From positions 35,197,621-35,261,620 of the forward strand of contig OY821784.1 in assembly GCA_963682175.1 (NCBI GenBank): 64,000 nucleotides of DNA, read 5' to 3'. Below the pieces are notes generated by a model. The model worked only from the letters and a program-made list of their open reading frames with translations, was not told the DNA's origin and ran no database searches. Both the position numbers and the translations under genes were made by a program. Numbering within the stretch: position 1 is the stretch's first letter; every line of letters begins with the position of its first letter. This DNA comes from Triglochin maritima (lineage: Eukaryota; Streptophyta; Magnoliopsida; Alismatales; Juncaginaceae). This document shows, piece by piece, positions 60,156 through 64,000 of this stretch.

Positions 60156-62949
60156 CCCAATCAGAGAAATCAGGATCCCCGGGTTTCGGTGCGACTTTGT
60201 GCAGCGACGATGTATCCTTTATCTTGAACTTTCTCTTCTCTTCTCTTGTTGGGCGTGCTTTTTATGGCTTTTTAAATTATCTTCTCAGCTAAAGACACTC
60301 GACGTCTAGTCGGCGGTCTTCCTATACGTCTGACCTTATATGGATTAAGAACCGATGTACCCGCAGACTCAGGTTCATCAAGTCGAACCAAGAACTGGGT
60401 AGTGTGCATATGTGACTTAAGCAATTCAATACACTTCACGGTCTGAAGATACCTTTCATGGGAAATGAAGGCTTCCTGTGTGATCCAAACGGCATGACCC
60501 ATGATGTCGTCATGACGACGAAGCACATCCTTCTCCATTACGCCATCGTCTGGGTATATCTTATCTTGATAGCTCCTTCGAATATCCTTCCGCCATCGAT
60601 TAACGATGTAAGAATCTTGGAGCAATGCATTAGGATTTAAGCGTCCAAGTACAACAAAAATGTGGCAGCATAAAGGCCAACGTGCTGAAACATTCTACAA
60701 TCACATGTGAAGTTCATGGATATGTTTTGTACTAGGAAACGTTTCGACAGTAGCTGCTCACCAGCCAAAACACGTTCAGATACCTTGTAATGAAATGTGT
60801 CATTCGTATTGAACTTCTCTGTTATATCGCAGTATATCATCTTCCCAACTTCAAACTGCACTTTCTTGAAGACCCCTACCGTATACAACTCACTCATCTG
60901 TCTCTCGAAGGGATAGATTGAAATCAATTGAGGTCTCTTATGAAGACAATCAAAATCTGATTGAGCTTACTTCTCGTACTTATGGCGGAGTGCAAGTTCG
61001 TATTGTTGAACAAACTGCTTAAGGGTGGTCTTCGAAGTCAGATACTTGTCGAAAAAGGCGTTCATACTCTCGCTTCTCTGAGTAGATGTCATTCCCGTGA
61101 AATAACTATCACCAACAAATGCAGGTATCCAAGACTCTCGGATTGCATAAATTGATTTGAACCAGCTATGGTTCTGCAAATCAAAACAAGAAGGAAACCC
61201 TGCCAATTACGATCAAATTCTACTGGGATTTTGGAATCATATACAATCAATTTCAGATCAAATAACATGTGCTTCCGATACTGCGTCGACAACTTCACGG
61301 GAGCTTTGTTCATTATGTGTCATATACAGAATCTGTGTCTTGCATCTGGGAAGACATTCCTTACAGCAACAATAATGGCGCCACATCGATATGTTATGAT
61401 GGTTGGGGGAGTTATATCTGCAGAATGGGGGCAATTTAAAATGAGTGAGTCATATATTGAAAGGTACAAAATCCTACTTTTGAAACTTTAAACTTATTCC
61501 GAACAGACTCATAACTTAAATTGAACAGACAGACAACTTATTCCAAACAGATAGACAACTTAATGTGGACAAACATGAAGTTAATGTGGACATCATTGGG
61601 GCAACCTAATCTGGATAGCAACACACACATAAATCTGGACATACCACACTCTTAACTCGAAAGACCTCTCCGTAATATGGACAGACCTACAACGTATTCG
61701 GAACAGACCTACAACGTAATCTGGACAACCACAGTACTTAATCTGGACAGATCCACACCTTAGATTGAACATACACACAACTTAAACCGAACGGATCCAC
61801 ACCTTAAACCGAACGGATTCACAACTTAAACCAAATAGATCCACACCTTAAACCGAACAATCACACAACTTAATCCGAACAGATCCACACCTTAAACGGA
61901 AGTCCCACACCTTAAACCGAACAGTCACACAACTTAAACCGAACAAATCCACAACTTAAACCGAACAAACCCACACCTTAAACTGAACAGACATAGAGCT
62001 TTAACTGGACATAGCCACACCTTACCGTTCATACACGACAACCATGTTTGGAATAACCAAATGTAATTTTCAGTGGTCTCAGAAGATAGCAAAACGCAAT
62101 CGAGCAAAACTAACCTCAAAATGGTGATTAACTCCTACAAATGTAGGTAGTGTTGAAACATATTGCGTCTCCAAAGTATGAATATGCAGCTCTAGGGCGA
62201 CAGTCAACCCAAAACACGTTCTGTAGTCTTCATTCGTCATCCATATCCATTACATAGAAAAACATGGAATCAATCTTCTGCATCCTAATGAAATAGTTCT
62301 GAAGAGTTTGTGCATCGCCATGTCCATCTTCAAATTTCTGACTTCATTTATAACGTTCCTGCACACAGAAACCACTAAGACCAGGAGAAAAATGTTGAAC
62401 TTCAATTATGTTAGGCCGAAAGAACGCAAACCTTAAATCCCTTTCGTTGAAAGTCAATTTGTCATGACCTCCAGCCTCGACCACAAAAAATTACATGGTC
62501 TTAGCAGCCGATATCCCAACAGTATCATTGCAGGATATGCGTGCTTTGGCAGCCTCAGGGACAGTTCGTTTTTGTCTGAGAAAATGCATTTGCTCCTGGT
62601 CAAGCAAGACGTGGTTATGTTTAAGATCCACAAAGTTAATGTGGTAACTCATTGCTGGGTTTCTGGAGACCCTTATCCAAGCAGTGCATTGGACTCTACT
62701 GGATAACCTAGGCTTCAATTTCCCTTGCCCTTGGTTTGTTGGTGTCGTGCCCTCCTTGGAGCAAGTCAGTGTGATCCGTATAACAACACCACGATCGTAA
62801 TGAGATTGTCTTATCTTAACACCAAAACCACAAGAATCGGCATAGGCCACGTAAAATGTTTTGACTTCTTCGAAAGAAGGAAAAAACATCTCCTCCTTAG
62901 GAGTGTTTGTCGGCTGCTCCACTTGGGAAGATACATTAACGATTTCCAT
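60156..62949 (-). pseudogene. FAR1/FHY3-type Mutator transposase pseudogene
   Basis: From a likely start at 62949 (MEIVNVSSQ): a FAR1 DNA-binding domain (FEEVKTFYVAYADSCGFGVK, CTAWIRV, HNHVLLD, GISAAKTM), then FVVEAGGHDKLTFNERDLR, ALQ-like [61 protein letters not shown], intron, ITPPTIIT, VRNVFPDARHRFCI-stop-HIMNKAP, SIYAIRESWIPAFVGDSYF, TQRSESMNAFFDKYLTSKTT, a SWIM remnant (FTCDCRMFQHVGLY) and VLNPYKVRRIGRPPTRRR. Disablements: TAA after AAKTM (62491), several frameshifts, a short deletion after FNTTY, TGA at 61320-61322 where family members have Trp, and loss of SWIM metal ligands. It would have catalysed MULE transposition. Confidence 0.85.
61495..62030. repeat. Minisatellite, block 5, as transposase intron
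   Basis: Same unit as block 4. It fills the intron between LSCMN (donor GTAAGG at about 62030) and ITPPTIIT (acceptor TCTGCAG at about 61419); joining G and AT makes a phase-1 Asp codon. Confidence 0.88.
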
Positions 62950-63075
62950 TGGAGTACAGAGGAAAAACCACAGAAGAGAAGGGAAGAAAAAGGAAGACGC
63001 TTCTTGAGATGAAGATGAAAAGTCATCTGCTGTGTAGGAGCGCCAAAATGAGGAATGAAGTAGTTTGAGACGCAT

Positions 63076-64000
63076 TAATGAGGGATGGAGGGAGAGATGA
63101 AGGGATGAAGTGATTGCTCAGGACATTTGTACGGGCAACCAAATAATAGAGAGATAAAATAAATAATTTTTTTTCTCTGCTGACATGATGCGTGCCAACT
63201 TAGCCACGTCCTCAAAAGCGATCGTTTATCATTTTCTTTTGTTTAAAGTTCTCAAGATTATTATATAATGAATGACTTTACGTCTTAATTACCTTTCAAA
63301 GGTCCACGGAATTGTTATTGCTTTTGATACTTTTCGGTCTTGGGTATCACTTTGATTGTTAAATTTTTAACCACTTTTCAAAAATCTAATTAACTGTTTG
63401 GGTTGGTCCAAAATTATTAAGAGATGCCTTAATTTGCCATTGTATATGGAAGATGTAAAGATTGCTGGATAAATTAATTTAAAAAATCTCAGTGTTTATT
63501 TTTTTATTATCTTTCTTACACGCACATATATAAGTATGGTTTGCATCATGTCTTTCAAAAATACCGTCTGGAATGCATACAGAAGCCACTAAAATTCTTC
63601 TCATCTTCTCCTTCCTTCGTCTTTATTAGGATGAGTTTTTACAAGTGTAGTATAAAAGAATGAAAAGAAAATCGACCATTTGCATCAAATCAAACATGAT
63701 AAAAAGTTGGAAGTCTGACAATATTAGTCTTTTATTTTGGTGATGGAATATAAAAAAAAGTATGTACTTAGCACGTTCTGATCAAATGATTCCATATAAA
63801 GTGTCACACGACGAAGTCTTAGGGTCCGTTTGGTTAGGCAGAAGTCAGCTTCTCCAACCCCTCAGGATCTCAACTTCCATCGAATCTCCATCCAAACGGA
63901 CACCCAAAAAAGAGATTCGCAGCTCCAAGCGCGGAGTCCAAGGTGGAAAATCGAAGCAGCCATGGGGGTGCTTCCTCTAGCTCTGATCACTGTTCAGGAA
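63076..64000. other. Spacer to window end
   Basis: No gene. GGGTCCGTTTGGTTAGGC near 63822 followed by paired AGAAGTCAGCTTCTCC resembles the end of a MITE that would continue past the window. A short frame at 63762-63980 is not convincing. Confidence 0.45.

Overview
The window is nuclear DNA of a flowering plant, most likely a eudicot. It has split genes with GT-AG introns and AT-rich spacers. It also holds Ty1/copia and Ty3/gypsy-type LTRs, hAT, CACTA and Mutator-type DNA transposons, a plant SINE tail, plant-mobile-domain (PMD) relics and a Cf-type receptor-like protein (RLP) cluster. I cannot name the species.

Two host genes look intact, both on the + strand. The first is isopentenyl phosphate kinase (IPK, 14074-21494). 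I resolved it into 12 exons giving a 349-residue protein with all AAK-fold kinase landmarks; two of its introns are GC-AG. The second is a DUF620-family gene (42599-47494, 3 exons, 344 residues) whose second intron holds a hAT MITE with a perfect 8-bp target-site duplication (TSD).

Everything else is decayed or mobile. 1-1055, 24936-26000 and 26236-31355 are three damaged copies of one RLP tail. Copy A carries an LRR-to-LRR deletion, copy B a Harbinger-like MITE and a frameshift. Copy C is split by a gypsy-type solo LTR (TSD CAAGG) that itself contains another solo LTR (TSD CTAAC). 1239-2876 is a hAT relic whose deletion derivative sits at 49547-50440. 3312-4935 is tandem repeat. 4936-5456 and 7873-9300 are PMD pseudogenes, the latter with a CACTA insert. 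LTR family A occurs at 5703, 36507 and 51307; family B (gypsy-type) at 26928 and 39413; a copia LTR family at 10015 and 57766. Two foldback elements with 8-9 bp TSDs (11936-13931 and 32238-34330) carry strings of GC-rich mini-hairpins; the first ends only 142 bp before the IPK start codon.

From 48808 to about 62950 lies what looks like a wrecked two-gene Mutator-like element. A + strand gene has an N-terminal domain like those of transposon-carried Ulp1 proteins, a Lys/Glu-rich stretch and the start of an Ulp1-like region. A convergent - strand FAR1/MULE transposase pseudogene faces it. Both carry the same ~22-bp minisatellite, in the same orientation relative to their own transcription. A copia fragment (LTR, tRNA-Met primer site, gag) separates them.

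The strongest unexplained signal is the 10-bp palindrome CGGTCGACCG, read about 47 times. It is clustered in pairs 19-25 bp apart inside three unrelated LTR families; chance would give about 0.06 copies in the window.
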